Below the pieces are notes generated by a model that was not told the origin of the DNA, searched no databases, and saw only the letters and a list, made by a program, of their open reading frames with translations. 64,000 nt of DNA from Flavobacterium agricola. Its GTDB lineage: Bacteria; Bacteroidota; Bacteroidia; Flavobacteriales; Flavobacteriaceae. This document shows, one piece after another, positions 19,279 to 28,119 of the stretch. A program made the position numbers and the translations under genes. Numbering within the stretch: position 1 is the stretch's first letter; every line of letters starts with the position of its first letter. The stretch lies in contig NZ_CP081495.1 in the NCBI RefSeq assembly GCF_025919725.1, positions 1,116,001 to 1,180,000 of the forward strand, in the 5' to 3' direction.

Positions 19279-20166
19279 ATGCAACAAAGCTTTACTTATT
19301 ACCTAATCACAACATTTATAAAATTAAAAGGTTATAAAAAAGCTTTTAGTGCATCGCCTATTAATTTCGTCAAACTACGCGATCAAGACAAAGCACATCC
19401 AACAGGAAACTTTTTTAAACAACATATTACACAACGCTTTGCTATTGAAAACACTGAAATAACAGAAATAAAAATAAAAAAAAACAGTTCTAAACTAATA
19501 CTATACATTCACGGTGGTGCTTTTGTTTTTGGCCCGACACAGCAACATTGGGAAAGTGTTAAAAACATAGCTAATAAAACAGGATATGCGGTTTGGTTGT
19601 GCAATTACCCCAAAGCACCAGAATATAAAATACATCAAATAAATGCGAATTTAGATGCTGTTTACAAACGTGCGTTGCAAGATTATGAAGCGAAAAATAT
19701 AATCTTACTAGGAGATTCGGCTGGTGGAAACTTAATTTTAACCTTAACGCAAAGAATTATTGCATCTCAACAAGAAGCACCCAATAAAGTAATAGCTATT
19801 TCACCGGTTGTAGATGCAGCATTTACTAATCCTGAAATAACAGTAGTAGATAAAAAAGATATTATGCTGTCTATAAACGGCATAAAAAGTACAAAAATGC
19901 TAATTGTTGGAGATTCTGAAACTGATATAAATACGTACTCCCCTATTTTAGGCAGTTTTAAAAACTTTCCGAAGTTGTATTTATTTTTAGCAGAGCATGA
20001 TATTACTTACCCCGATCAAAAAATATTAGTAAAAAAATTAGAAGCTGAAAAATGCGAACATTACGTTTGTTTTGGCAAAAACATGCCACATATTTGGCCC
20101 TTATTGCCAATTATGAAAGAATCTAAAGTTGCATTTAATCAACTTATAAAATATCTAGTTAGTTAA
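19279..20166 (+). CDS. Alpha/beta hydrolase (HSL/esterase-like)
   Basis: 295 residues. Oxyanion-hole motif HGGAFVFG at about 76-83 and nucleophile elbow GDSAGG at about 145-150 are those of the hormone-sensitive-lipase-like carboxylesterases. The late His is in MPHIWP (about 275) and an acid residue in AEHDITYPDQ. Substrate unknown; small acyl esters are usual for the family. Its 3' end overlaps the convergent TerB-like gene by 8 bp. Lower GC than its neighbours. Confidence 0.85.
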   Translation: MQQSFTYYLITTFIKLKGYKKAFSASPINFVKLRDQDKAHPTGNFFKQHITQRFAIENTEITEIKIKKNSSKLILYIHGGAFVFGPTQQHWESVKNIANKTGYAVWLCNYPKAPEYKIHQINANLDAVYKRALQDYEAKNIILLGDSAGGNLILTLTQRIIASQQEAPNKVIAISPVVDAAFTNPEITVVDKKDIMLSINGIKSTKMLIVGDSETDINTYSPILGSFKNFPKLYLFLAEHDITYPDQKILVKKLEAEKCEHYVCFGKNMPHIWPLLPIMKESKVAFNQLIKYLVS

Positions 20167-20557
20167 GCTGATTGGTAAAAATAGCTTCTAAAAAACCAGA
20201 GGTAATATGTAACGGACCTTTTTCTTCTAAAAAGGTTAATAATGATTTAATTCCTAACGGGTTTAAGCCCATCATCAAGCCAATTTCGTAAAGTTTATTT
20301 ACTTCTTTTTCATGCCAAACGCCATCGCATTGCATCAATAAACTTAATCGATATAATTGAATCACACGTTCTGAAAATGCCAAAGGCATAACCTGCAATT
20401 CTGACTTGTACAAAGCATAATACGCATCATCTGCAATACCAAAATCTTTTGCTAAAAGTTTTAAAAAATCCATTTCTCGGTCGTGCAAAACGCCATCAAC
20501 CTTTGCAAATTCAATTAATTGCTTTAGTAAAAAAAGTTTTTCATCTAAGCTTTCCAT
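20159..20557 (-). CDS. TerB-like helical protein
   Basis: 132 residues with two repeats of the TerB-type pattern (FAKVDGVLHDREMDFL at 18-33 and LMQCDGVWHEKEVNKL at about 73-88), where the Asp/Glu residues can bind divalent metal. The fold is all-helical and cytoplasmic. Although the family is named for tellurite resistance, no other ter genes are here, so a resistance role is not proposed. Convergent with the hydrolase gene and divergent from xseA. Confidence 0.7.
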   Translation of the reverse strand: MESLDEKLFLLKQLIEFAKVDGVLHDREMDFLKLLAKDFGIADDAYYALYKSELQVMPLAFSERVIQLYRLSLLMQCDGVWHEKEVNKLYEIGLMMGLNPLGIKSLLTFLEEKGPLHITSGFLEAIFTNQLN

Positions 20558-20655
20558 ATCGGTTACGTTTAAAAAAAGGGCTTGTTTGTTACTGTAAAAT
20601 AATGTAATTTAATACATATTAACGAATCCAAACTATAAATTCAATTTTAATCTAC

Positions 20656-20663
20656 TAATTTTG
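20656..20663 (+). promoter_or_regulatory. -7 box upstream of xseA
   Basis: TAATTTTG at 20656-20663, predicted transcription start about 20670, only about 8 nt before the GTG start of xseA. The closeness supports the GTG at 20678 as the start and implies an almost leaderless mRNA. Confidence 0.5.
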
Positions 20664-20677
20664 TAAAAAAATAAAAC

Positions 20678-22168
20678 GTGCTTGCAACCCAAACAAAAAC
20701 CTATAGCTTATCGGTCGTTTTAAAACGTGTAAAACAAATTATTCAAACACAAACGCAAAATAAATATTTTTGGGTTAAAGTTCAGGTTTCTAAAATTAGC
20801 TCAGACCGCCGCGGTCATTATTATTTAGAATTAATTGAAAGCCAAAACGGAACGGTAATAGCAAAGGCTGATGCAACTATTTGGGCGCAACAATGGGCTA
20901 CAATTCAAACAAAGCTGGGTAACAATTTACCTCAAATTATAAAAAACGGATCTGAAATTTTATGTTTTGCAACCATAGAATATTCTGAAATTTATGGATT
21001 GCGTTTACATATTGTTGATGTTGATTTAAGTTTTAGTTTAGGTGAAATTGAAAAAAGAAAGCAGGAAAACTTACTTTATTTACAAAAAAATAATCTAATT
21101 AACCGCAACAAGCAAAAGCATTTACCACTGGTAATTCAGAATATTGCAGTAATTGCATCGCCAAATTCTGCTGGTTTTGCAGATTTTACCAAGCATTTAA
21201 AAGAAGTAGATTTTAACTTTTCTTGTCAATTTACCTTATTTCCGTGTGCTGTTCAGGGCGAACATGCAATAGCAGAAATGCTTCAGGCCATACAAAACAT
21301 ACAATTATATGCTTTTGATGCTTTGGTTATTATTCGTGGCGGAGGTTCTAAGTTTGATTTAGAACTGTTTAATGATTTAGAATTAGCTAAAGCCATTGCT
21401 AACGCTTCCCTACCGGTAATTACCGGAATTGGACACGAAACAGATAGTAGTTTAGCAGATTTGGTTGCGCATCAAGCACAAAAAACACCAACAGCAGTTG
21501 CAAGTTTTATTATAGATCGGGCTAAAAATTACTGGTTGCATATAAAAAACATACAGCAAACAATTAGCAAACAAGCACAGCAAATTCTTCAAGCTAAAAA
21601 ATACAATACCCAATGGCAAGAAGAACAAATAAAAAACAAAACCCAACAAATTGTAGCCAACAAGCAACAACAACTGCATAGCTTATCAAACAAAATATCT
21701 TTTATTAGCCAGCATTTTTTAGCCAACAAAAAATTAGAAATTAATGCCCAAAACAACAAGTTACATTTTTTAAGCAAACAAGTACTAATAAACAAGCAGT
21801 TTAAGGTTAAAGAAAACGCAACCTACATTCAGGCGTTTGCCAACCAACACCTAAAAAAAGCAACTAATGAATTGCATATTTTTACCCAAATGATGCAACA
21901 ATATGCCTTACAAAGCTTACAAACGCAAAAGCAACGCTTAGAAAAAGTAATGCATATTCCTGAGGCTTATAACCCAGAAAATGCTTTAAAAATAGGTTAC
22001 GCAATGGTACGTAAAAACGGAGCATTGCTTACTAAAGATACTGAAATTATAAACGGAGATGTGCTAACCGTAGAAATGGCAAACAAATTTATTACATTTA
22101 GCATTACAGATACAAACCAGCAAATAATATGGAAGGATATACCTACGAAAGTGCAGCAAAAGAATTAG
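20678..22168 (+). CDS. xseA: Exodeoxyribonuclease VII large subunit
   Basis: 496 residues starting at GTG. N-terminal OB fold (about 15-110: YFWVKVQVSKISSDRRGHYYLELIE), then the catalytic domain with IAVIASPNSAGFADF, VIIRGGGSKFDLELFND and ITGIGHETDSSLADLVAHQAQKTPTA. The C-terminal 200 residues are a long Gln/Lys-rich coiled coil. Together with XseB it degrades single-stranded DNA into oligonucleotides in mismatch repair and recombination. The last 40 bases overlap xseB in another frame. Confidence 0.93.
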   Translation: MLATQTKTYSLSVVLKRVKQIIQTQTQNKYFWVKVQVSKISSDRRGHYYLELIESQNGTVIAKADATIWAQQWATIQTKLGNNLPQIIKNGSEILCFATIEYSEIYGLRLHIVDVDLSFSLGEIEKRKQENLLYLQKNNLINRNKQKHLPLVIQNIAVIASPNSAGFADFTKHLKEVDFNFSCQFTLFPCAVQGEHAIAEMLQAIQNIQLYAFDALVIIRGGGSKFDLELFNDLELAKAIANASLPVITGIGHETDSSLADLVAHQAQKTPTAVASFIIDRAKNYWLHIKNIQQTISKQAQQILQAKKYNTQWQEEQIKNKTQQIVANKQQQLHSLSNKISFISQHFLANKKLEINAQNNKLHFLSKQVLINKQFKVKENATYIQAFANQHLKKATNELHIFTQMMQQYALQSLQTQKQRLEKVMHIPEAYNPENALKIGYAMVRKNGALLTKDTEIINGDVLTVEMANKFITFSITDTNQQIIWKDIPTKVQQKN

Positions 22169-22323
22169 AACAAATTTTAGAAGCGCTAAAGAATGATGAA
22201 ATATCGATCGATAATTTAGCGACTAAAGTAGAAAAAGCCAGCAAATTAATCGCTTTTTGTAAAGAAAAATTAAGCAATACCGAAAAAAGTGTTCAGGTAA
22301 TTATTGATAAACTTGAAGCATAA
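22129..22323 (+). CDS. xseB: Exodeoxyribonuclease VII small subunit
   Basis: 64 residues, normal for XseB: YESAAKELEQILEALKNDEISIDNLATKVEKASKLIAFCKEKL is a helical hairpin with the conserved Leu/Ile heptads. Starts inside the end of xseA (40-base overlap, different frame), indicating translational coupling. Several copies bind one XseA subunit along its coiled coil in the known enzyme. Confidence 0.9.
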   Translation: MEGYTYESAAKELEQILEALKNDEISIDNLATKVEKASKLIAFCKEKLSNTEKSVQVIIDKLEA

Positions 22324-22331
22324 TAACGCAA

Positions 22332-22357
22332 ACGTATAGTATAATACGTTATCTTTG
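22332..22357 (+). promoter_or_regulatory. Promoter and inverted repeat upstream of the DUF1456 gene
   Basis: A perfect -7 box TATCTTTG lies at 22350-22357, 21 bp before the ATG at 22378. Just upstream is an inverted repeat ACGTAT-N6-ATACGT (22332-22349) in the -33 region. The gene therefore has its own promoter after xseB. Whether the repeat is an operator is inference. Confidence 0.5.
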
Positions 22358-22377
22358 CGAGCTAAATAAAAACAAAA

Positions 22378-22815
22378 ATGACAAATAACGATATATTTAA
22401 AAAACTTCGTGTTGCCTTAATGTTACGCGACGACCAAATTGTAGAAATTTTAGAATTGGTAGATTTTAGAATTTCTAAAGGTGAAATTGGAAATTTTTTT
22501 AGAGCTGAAGATCATCCAAAATATGTTGAATGTGGCGATCAGGTTTTACGCAACTTTTTAAATGCCTTGGTAATTCACTTACGCGGTACTAAAGAAGATC
22601 CGAAAAATCCAATAGAAATAATTGAAGCCAATAAAAAAGCAGCAAAAAATAATAAACTAGAAAATTTTTCCGATAAAAAACCTGCTGCTAAACCAGCCGA
22701 CAAGAAACCACGAGTAAAAACAAATAATGCTGGGAAACCTTTTGTGAAAAAAGAAAAACCAGTTTCTGTAGTTGAGAAAGTAAAGTTTAACAACGGAAAA
22801 CCAAAAAAGAAATAA
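22378..22815 (+). CDS. DUF1456 (YehS-like) protein
   Basis: 145 residues. Two DUF1456 repeats occupy residues about 1-73: NNDIFKKLRVALMLRDDQIVEILELVDFRISKGEIGNFFR, then a second RNFLNALVIHLRG block. The remaining half is Lys/Ala/Pro-rich (KPAAKPADKKPRVKT) and probably disordered and nucleic-acid-binding. The molecular function of the family is unknown. Single gene with its own promoter and a strong terminator. Confidence 0.8.
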   Translation: MTNNDIFKKLRVALMLRDDQIVEILELVDFRISKGEIGNFFRAEDHPKYVECGDQVLRNFLNALVIHLRGTKEDPKNPIEIIEANKKAAKNNKLENFSDKKPAAKPADKKPRVKTNNAGKPFVKKEKPVSVVEKVKFNNGKPKKK

Positions 22816-22849
22816 AAAAAACCGATTTCAATTGAAATCGGTTTTTTTT
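22816..22849. terminator. Bidirectional terminator
   Basis: AAAAAACCGATTTC-AATT-GAAATCGGTTTTTT between the convergent DUF1456 and sucC genes. Confidence 0.9.
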
Positions 22850-22867
22850 ATTTGTATCTCGAATTAA

Positions 22868-24061
22868 TTAAGATAAAGCAGCTTTTACTTGATCAGCAGC
22901 TTCTTGGAATTGAACTGCAGATAAGATTGGCATACCAGACTCATCAATTAATTGTTTTGCAACTTCTGCATTTGTACCTTGTAAACGTACAATAATTGGC
23001 ACGTTGATAGAATCACCCATGTTTTTGTAAGCATCTACAATACCTTGAGCAACACGGTCACAACGAACAATACCACCAAAAATGTTAATTAAAATTGCTT
23101 TTACGTTTGGATCTTTTAAAATGATACGGAAAGCAGTTTCAACACGTTTTGCATCAGCAGTACCACCTACGTCTAAAAAGTTAGCTGGTTCAAAACCTGC
23201 ATATTTAATTAAGTCCATAGTAGCCATTGCTAAACCAGCACCGTTAACCATACAACCAACAGTACCATCTAAGTCAACATAGTTTAATCCTACTTCTTTA
23301 GCTTCAACCTCAATTGGGTTTTCTTCACGAATATCACGGAATTCAGCTAAATCAGCATGACGGTATAATGCGTTATCATCTAAATCAACTTTAGCATCAA
23401 CAGCAACAATTTTGTTGTCTGATGTTTTTAATACTGGGTTAATTTCGAACATTGAAGCATCAGAACCAATATAAGCTTTGTATAATGCATCAATAAATTT
23501 AACCATTTGTTTGAAAGCTTCTCCAGATAAACCTAAGTTAAAAGCAATTTTACGTGCTTGGAAACCTTGTAAACCTAAAGCAGGATCAATTTCTTCAGTA
23601 AAAATTAAATGAGGTGTTTTTTCAGCAACTTCCTCAATATCCATACCACCTTCTGTAGAATACATTACCATATTTCTACCAGTTGCACGGTTTAATAAAA
23701 CTGAAACATAAAATTCAGAAGTTTCAGATTCACCTGGATAGTACACATCTTCAGCAACTAAAACTTGGTGCACTCTTTTACCTGTTGGAGGTGTTTGAGG
23801 CGTAATTAAATCCATACCAATAATTTGACCAGCAATTTCTTTAACCTGATCTAAATTTTTAGCTAATTTTACACCACCACCTTTACCGCGGCCACCTGCA
23901 TGAATTTGTGCTTTAATTACATGCCATCCTGTGCCTGTATCTTGAGTTAATTGTTTTGCTTTTAAAACAGCTTCTTCGGCATTGCTAGCAACGTAACCAC
24001 GTTGAACGTTTACACCATATTTGGCTAAAATAAGTTTGCCTTGGTATTCATGTAAATTCAT
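22868..24061 (-). CDS. sucC: Succinate-CoA ligase, beta subunit
   Basis: 397 residues. ATP-grasp domain at the N-terminus (MNLHEYQGKLILAKYGV, then KAQIHAGGRGKGGGVKLAK) and the CoA-ligase domain at the C-terminus (GTVGCMVNGAGLAMATMD, NIFGGIVRCDRVAQGI). TCA cycle enzyme: succinyl-CoA + ADP (or GDP) + Pi to succinate + ATP/GTP, in complex with SucD, which is not in this window. ADP preference is the usual default for this group but cannot be proven here. Monocistronic. Confidence 0.95.
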   Translation of the reverse strand: MNLHEYQGKLILAKYGVNVQRGYVASNAEEAVLKAKQLTQDTGTGWHVIKAQIHAGGRGKGGGVKLAKNLDQVKEIAGQIIGMDLITPQTPPTGKRVHQVLVAEDVYYPGESETSEFYVSVLLNRATGRNMVMYSTEGGMDIEEVAEKTPHLIFTEEIDPALGLQGFQARKIAFNLGLSGEAFKQMVKFIDALYKAYIGSDASMFEINPVLKTSDNKIVAVDAKVDLDDNALYRHADLAEFRDIREENPIEVEAKEVGLNYVDLDGTVGCMVNGAGLAMATMDLIKYAGFEPANFLDVGGTADAKRVETAFRIILKDPNVKAILINIFGGIVRCDRVAQGIVDAYKNMGDSINVPIIVRLQGTNAEVAKQLIDESGMPILSAVQFQEAADQVKAALS

Positions 24062-24368
24062 AACTACTATTTGTTTGTTTTGCGAAATTTAATTAAACAA
24101 AAATAAAAAACTTAGTTCGATTTTTCATCTTAAAAGCTGAATTTTTTATCTTTTGCATAAAGATACGACATTTTCAAAAAATAAAAAACTTTAGAGCATA
24201 TATTCAAAAAACACAAGGTTAAATTTTTTATAATAAAAATAATGGTTGGTAATTTTTAAAACTAATATCAGTTCACTATTTCGTAATAATTTAAAAAATT
24301 ACTTAACCTTAATATATTTATAAAATTGAAAGTTTTAAATAATAGAATAATTAAAATTTTACGGCATA
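24062..24368. other. AT-rich intergenic region
   Basis: 307 bp of very AT-rich sequence between the sucC 5' end and the phospholipase D-like gene 3' end. A near-consensus -7 box (TATCTTTA, minus strand, around 24160) may serve sucC. No ORF or strong hairpin is seen in the rest. Confidence 0.4.
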
Positions 24369-25139
24369 TTAATTAATAGGTTCTCTGTATAATTCCCTTC
24401 CTAAATATATTGCATCACGTTCAGGTAAATTTGAATTATAAAACAAACTATTATATTCTTCAATAACTTTAAGAATAGCTTCTTTATCAGTTATTCTTAT
24501 TCTAGTTTCATGATTGGATTTTGTTCCTTTGTCAGTAAAGTTTAAAGAGCCTAGATATACTAATTCATCATCAATAATATATATTTTACTATGAATAAAC
24601 ATATCCTCATAAACACCTGATTTATGTGGAGAAACAAAGACTTTAAATGGAAATAATTTAGAATATGAATAGCTATAAATTCTATAGTTTTTTATCCTTT
24701 TCTGAAAATTATTTTTGATGATAAATAATAACAATATTGGAAAAGTTAAATACAAAAACTTCAAATTTTTAGTAAAGTTAAGTAAAGTTATCATTCCTAA
24801 AAACAACCCGATTATACCATATAAAAGAAACATATGAATTTGTATCCATTTATTTCTTATTCTTTCAGCTTTAACATCTTTAGATCTATGTTGCTTAATC
24901 AATTTATAATTATTTTTTTCATAATTACCATAAAAGTCATCAATTTTATCAGAAGTAATTAAATTAACTTCAATCCCTTTTTCATTTAATTGAATAAGTT
25001 CTTTCATTAAAGATGGTGACAAATACGGAGAAATAATTTTTACATTTTTTTTAGCTTTATTAATTTCATCAAGTAATTTTTTTCCTGCTCCCCTTCCAAT
25101 ATAAATATCACAATTTACCCCATTAAAAAATGCACTCAT
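24369..25139 (-). CDS. Phospholipase D-like protein with two membrane helices
   Basis: 256 residues. The C-terminal third has one HxK(x)4D-type PLD motif: HSKIYIIDDELVYLGSLNFTD with His183 and Lys185, and Asn/Ser positions following. The N-terminal segment KNVKIISPYLSPSLMKELIQL is the usual first strand of the fold but has no HKD. Two hydrophobic helices (about 103-122 and 127-145) are inserted in the middle, so the protein is membrane-anchored. With one HKD per chain it would have to act as a dimer, as Nuc does. The gene is more AT-rich than its neighbours, suggesting acquisition. Nuclease or phospholipase activity undetermined. Confidence 0.75.
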   Translation of the reverse strand: MSAFFNGVNCDIYIGRGAGKKLLDEINKAKKNVKIISPYLSPSLMKELIQLNEKGIEVNLITSDKIDDFYGNYEKNNYKLIKQHRSKDVKAERIRNKWIQIHMFLLYGIIGLFLGMITLLNFTKNLKFLYLTFPILLLFIIKNNFQKRIKNYRIYSYSYSKLFPFKVFVSPHKSGVYEDMFIHSKIYIIDDELVYLGSLNFTDKGTKSNHETRIRITDKEAILKVIEEYNSLFYNSNLPERDAIYLGRELYREPIN

Positions 25140-25227
25140 ATTATTTACTATTTATGTTTGTAATAATTTTAATAAATTATAGCTAACGCAATTATATATG
25201 CATAATTCTATATTAAATAGGTAAACG

Positions 25228-25262
25228 TTGTTTAATTAAACAAATTGCTTTTATTATATTTG
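25228..25262 (+). promoter_or_regulatory. lysA promoter with overlapping palindrome
   Basis: A -7 box TATATTTG at 25255-25262 lies 29 bp before the lysA ATG. A perfect 16-bp palindrome TTGTTTAATTAAACAA occupies 25228-25243, just upstream, over the expected -33 position. Palindrome placement suggests an operator; the regulator is unknown. Confidence 0.5.
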
Positions 25263-25291
25263 CGGCATTATTTAAAACAAAAATTATTAAA

Positions 25292-26497
25292 ATGCAAAAC
25301 GAACTATTGCTAGAAGTAGCACAGCAATTTGGCAGTCCGGTTTACGTGTACGATGCCGAAAAGATTATCAGTCAGTACCAACGCTTAACAAATGCATTCG
25401 CTAAGGTTGAAAAACTTAGAATTAATTATGCAGTCAAGGCACTTTCTAATATTTCTGTGTTAAAGCTACTGAAACAGGAAGGTTCGTGCTTAGATACGGT
25501 TTCTATTCAAGAAGTTCAACTGGGGTTGAAAGCTGGATTTGAACCAAAAAATATAATTTTTACTCCAAACGGAGTTTCGTTAGAAGAAATTGAAGAAGTT
25601 GCTGCTTTAGGCGTACAAATTAATATTGACAACCTATCTATTTTAGAGCAATTTGGTCATAAACACCCAAACATTCCGGTTTGTATTCGTATCAATCCGC
25701 ACGTTATGGCTGGTGGAAATGCTAACATATCTGTAGGACATATAGATTCTAAATTTGGTATTTCGGTACATCAATTGCCATTATTATTACGTATTGTAGA
25801 AAACACTAAAATGCGTATTAACGGAATTCATATGCATACCGGATCTGACATTTTAGATATTGAAGTATTTTTATACGCTGCAGAAATTTTGTTTGATACT
25901 GCTTTAAAATTTAAAAACTTAGAATTTTTAGATTTTGGTTCTGGATTTAAAGTTCCGTACAAACCAGACGATATTGAAACTAACATTGAAGAATTAGGTG
26001 AAAAGCTTACTGAAAGATTTAATGAGTTTCAAAAACAATACGGTAAAAAATTAACTTTAGCTTTTGAACCGGGTAAATATTTAGTTTCTGAAGCAGGATA
26101 TTTTTTAACAAAAGTTAATGTTGTAAAACAAACTACATCAACCGTTTTTGCTGGGGTTGATTCTGGATTTAATCATTTAATCCGCCCAATGTTTTACAAT
26201 TCATACCATCATATCGAAAACATTTCTAATCCAGAAGGTAAACCACGTTTTTACTCGGTTGTTGGTTATATTTGTGAAACCGATACGTTTGCAACAAATC
26301 GTCGCATAAGCGAAATTAAAGAAGGTGATATTTTAAGCTTTAAAAACGCTGGTGCTTATTGTTTTTCTATGGCATCAAACTACAATTCACGTTTTAAACC
26401 TGCCGAAGTAATGATTTACAAAGGTGAAATTCATTTAATACGTGAGCGCGAAACAATGGATGATATCTTGAGAAATCAAATCGAAATAAAATTATAA
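25292..26497 (+). CDS. lysA: Diaminopimelate decarboxylase
   Basis: 401 residues, fold-type III PLP enzyme. NYAVKAL (45-51) carries the PLP lysine (Lys49), HMHTGSDI the His ring-stacking region, GSGFKVPYKPDD the glycine-rich phosphate loop, and CETDTFATNRRISEIKEGD the C-terminal active-site Cys-Glu block. Converts meso-diaminopimelate to L-lysine plus CO2, the last step of lysine synthesis. Monocistronic with a strong terminator; the promoter region carries a palindrome. Confidence 0.93.
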   Translation: MQNELLLEVAQQFGSPVYVYDAEKIISQYQRLTNAFAKVEKLRINYAVKALSNISVLKLLKQEGSCLDTVSIQEVQLGLKAGFEPKNIIFTPNGVSLEEIEEVAALGVQINIDNLSILEQFGHKHPNIPVCIRINPHVMAGGNANISVGHIDSKFGISVHQLPLLLRIVENTKMRINGIHMHTGSDILDIEVFLYAAEILFDTALKFKNLEFLDFGSGFKVPYKPDDIETNIEELGEKLTERFNEFQKQYGKKLTLAFEPGKYLVSEAGYFLTKVNVVKQTTSTVFAGVDSGFNHLIRPMFYNSYHHIENISNPEGKPRFYSVVGYICETDTFATNRRISEIKEGDILSFKNAGAYCFSMASNYNSRFKPAEVMIYKGEIHLIRERETMDDILRNQIEIKL

Positions 26498-26498
26498 A

Positions 26499-26530
26499 TA
26501 AAAAAGCGACTCAGTTTGAGTCGCTTTTTT
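26499..26530 (+). terminator. lysA terminator
   Basis: AAAAAAGCGACTCA-GTT-TGAGTCGCTTTTTT hairpin starting 2 bases after the lysA stop. Confidence 0.9.
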
Positions 26531-26614
26531 TAATATTAAGATATCTTTAATATAAATATTACGTAGCAATTTTATAAAACAAATCTTATACATTTGAAAG
26601 AATAATTAAAAGAC

Positions 26615-28039
26615 ATGAATAGAAGGAAATTTTTTAAAAACGGAGCTTTATTTACTTTAGGAACTACATTAATAAATCCTATTGATACGTTTGCAGGCAC
26701 GCCAAATGCAATAGACGATTTTGTTGTTAAAGGTAAAAAAGCAAAAAACATCATTATTTTAGTTAGTGATGGAATGAGCCGAGGAACTTTAACTATTGCA
26801 GATCAGTTTCAGTACCGTAAAACAGGTAAACACACCAATTGGATTCAATTATATAACGACAACAAAGTTGCCATTTCATCTATGGATATGTCGTCTAAGA
26901 ATTCAGTAGTAACCGATTCGGGTGCAGCAAGTTCTTCTTGGGGCGGAGGTGTTCGAGTAAACAACGGATCTATTAACTACAACGAAGACGGAAGTTACAA
27001 CACACCTATTTGGCAAAAATTTAAAAAAGCAGGTAAAATGGCAGGTTGTGTAACCACAGTGCCAATTACGCACGCAACACCAGCTGGTTTTACAGCCGTA
27101 TCTAACAAACGTAGCGATATGCCGGGCATTGCTGTACAATATTTAGAAAATGAGTACGACGTAATGCTAGGCGGTGGAGATAAATATTTTAACGCAAAAA
27201 AACGCCCAGATAATCGTGATTTATATGGTGATTTTAAGCAAAAAGGTTATCAGGTTGTAAATACGCGTGACGAATTATTAAAGGCAGATACAACAAAACC
27301 GATTTTAGGAGTTTTTGGTGAAGAAGATTTACCTTATACAGTTGACAGAATCAATCAACCAAAATTAGCTGCCGAATATCCGTCGTTAGCAGAAATGACT
27401 GAGGTTGCTATTAACCGAATGAAAAAAAACAAAAACGGATTTGTTTTACAAGTTGAATCTGGAAAGGTAGATTGGGCTGCGCATGCAAATGATATTGCTG
27501 GTTTAATTCACGAACAATTGGCTTTTGATGAGGCAATTAAAGTTGCCATGGATTTTGCTGAAAAAGACAAAAATACGTTGGTAATTATTACTACCGATCA
27601 CGGTAACGCAAACCCTGGAATTTTATACGGATCGCGTGCTAATGTTGAGTTTGACACGCTACAAAATTATACAGCAACCAATGAATTTATTCTAAATCAA
27701 ATTAAAGGTTCTGATAACATTCACCGCGTACGCGAAATTGTTAAACAATATAACGGTGTAGATTTACATAAAGAAGATTCTACCGAATTGTTATCTTATT
27801 ATACAAAGTTGAGCACAGACAACGAAGGCTTATACAACTACAAAAAATTACCTTACAAAGCCATTTCTGATATTCAGAAAAGATATAATTCTGTGGGTTG
27901 GCTTAGCATGGATCATACCGGTGATTATGTAGATTTAGCTATGTTTGGACCAGGAAGTGAAAACTTAAAACCTTTTATGAAAAACACAGATTTACATTAC
28001 TTTATGTTACAAGCGGCAGAAGTAGAAAATAAAGCATAA
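26615..28039 (+). CDS. Alkaline phosphatase, exported
   Basis: 474 residues. The N-terminus MNRRKFFKNGALF is a twin-arginine-like leader, so Tat export is likely. Metal and catalytic motifs of the alkaline phosphatase superfamily are in order: VSDGMSRG (Asp52), VVTDSGAASS (Asp101-Ser102 nucleophile), TTDHGNANPG and, near the C-terminus, MDHTGDYVDL. Releases phosphate from organic phosphomonoesters in the periplasm. A -7 box TACATTTG lies at 26589-26596. Its neighbours, a phosphate transporter and DUF47 gene, converge on it and make a phosphate-acquisition group. Confidence 0.9.
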   Translation: MNRRKFFKNGALFTLGTTLINPIDTFAGTPNAIDDFVVKGKKAKNIIILVSDGMSRGTLTIADQFQYRKTGKHTNWIQLYNDNKVAISSMDMSSKNSVVTDSGAASSSWGGGVRVNNGSINYNEDGSYNTPIWQKFKKAGKMAGCVTTVPITHATPAGFTAVSNKRSDMPGIAVQYLENEYDVMLGGGDKYFNAKKRPDNRDLYGDFKQKGYQVVNTRDELLKADTTKPILGVFGEEDLPYTVDRINQPKLAAEYPSLAEMTEVAINRMKKNKNGFVLQVESGKVDWAAHANDIAGLIHEQLAFDEAIKVAMDFAEKDKNTLVIITTDHGNANPGILYGSRANVEFDTLQNYTATNEFILNQIKGSDNIHRVREIVKQYNGVDLHKEDSTELLSYYTKLSTDNEGLYNYKKLPYKAISDIQKRYNSVGWLSMDHTGDYVDLAMFGPGSENLKPFMKNTDLHYFMLQAAEVENKA

Positions 28040-28070
28040 AAAGCTCTTTTAAAAAGAGGTTTAAAAAAAC

Positions 28071-28102
28071 AAAAACGGGTTAGAAAATTCTAACCCGTTT
28101 TT
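28071..28102. terminator. Bidirectional terminator
   Basis: AAAAACGGGTTAGAA/TTCTAACCCGTTTTT hairpin between the convergent alkaline phosphatase and phosphate transporter genes. Confidence 0.9.
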
Positions 28103-28119
28103 ATTATATAAGTTTTAAA

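Noticed and set aside
20159..20557. Tellurite resistance operon
   Set aside because: Single TerB-like gene with no other ter genes.
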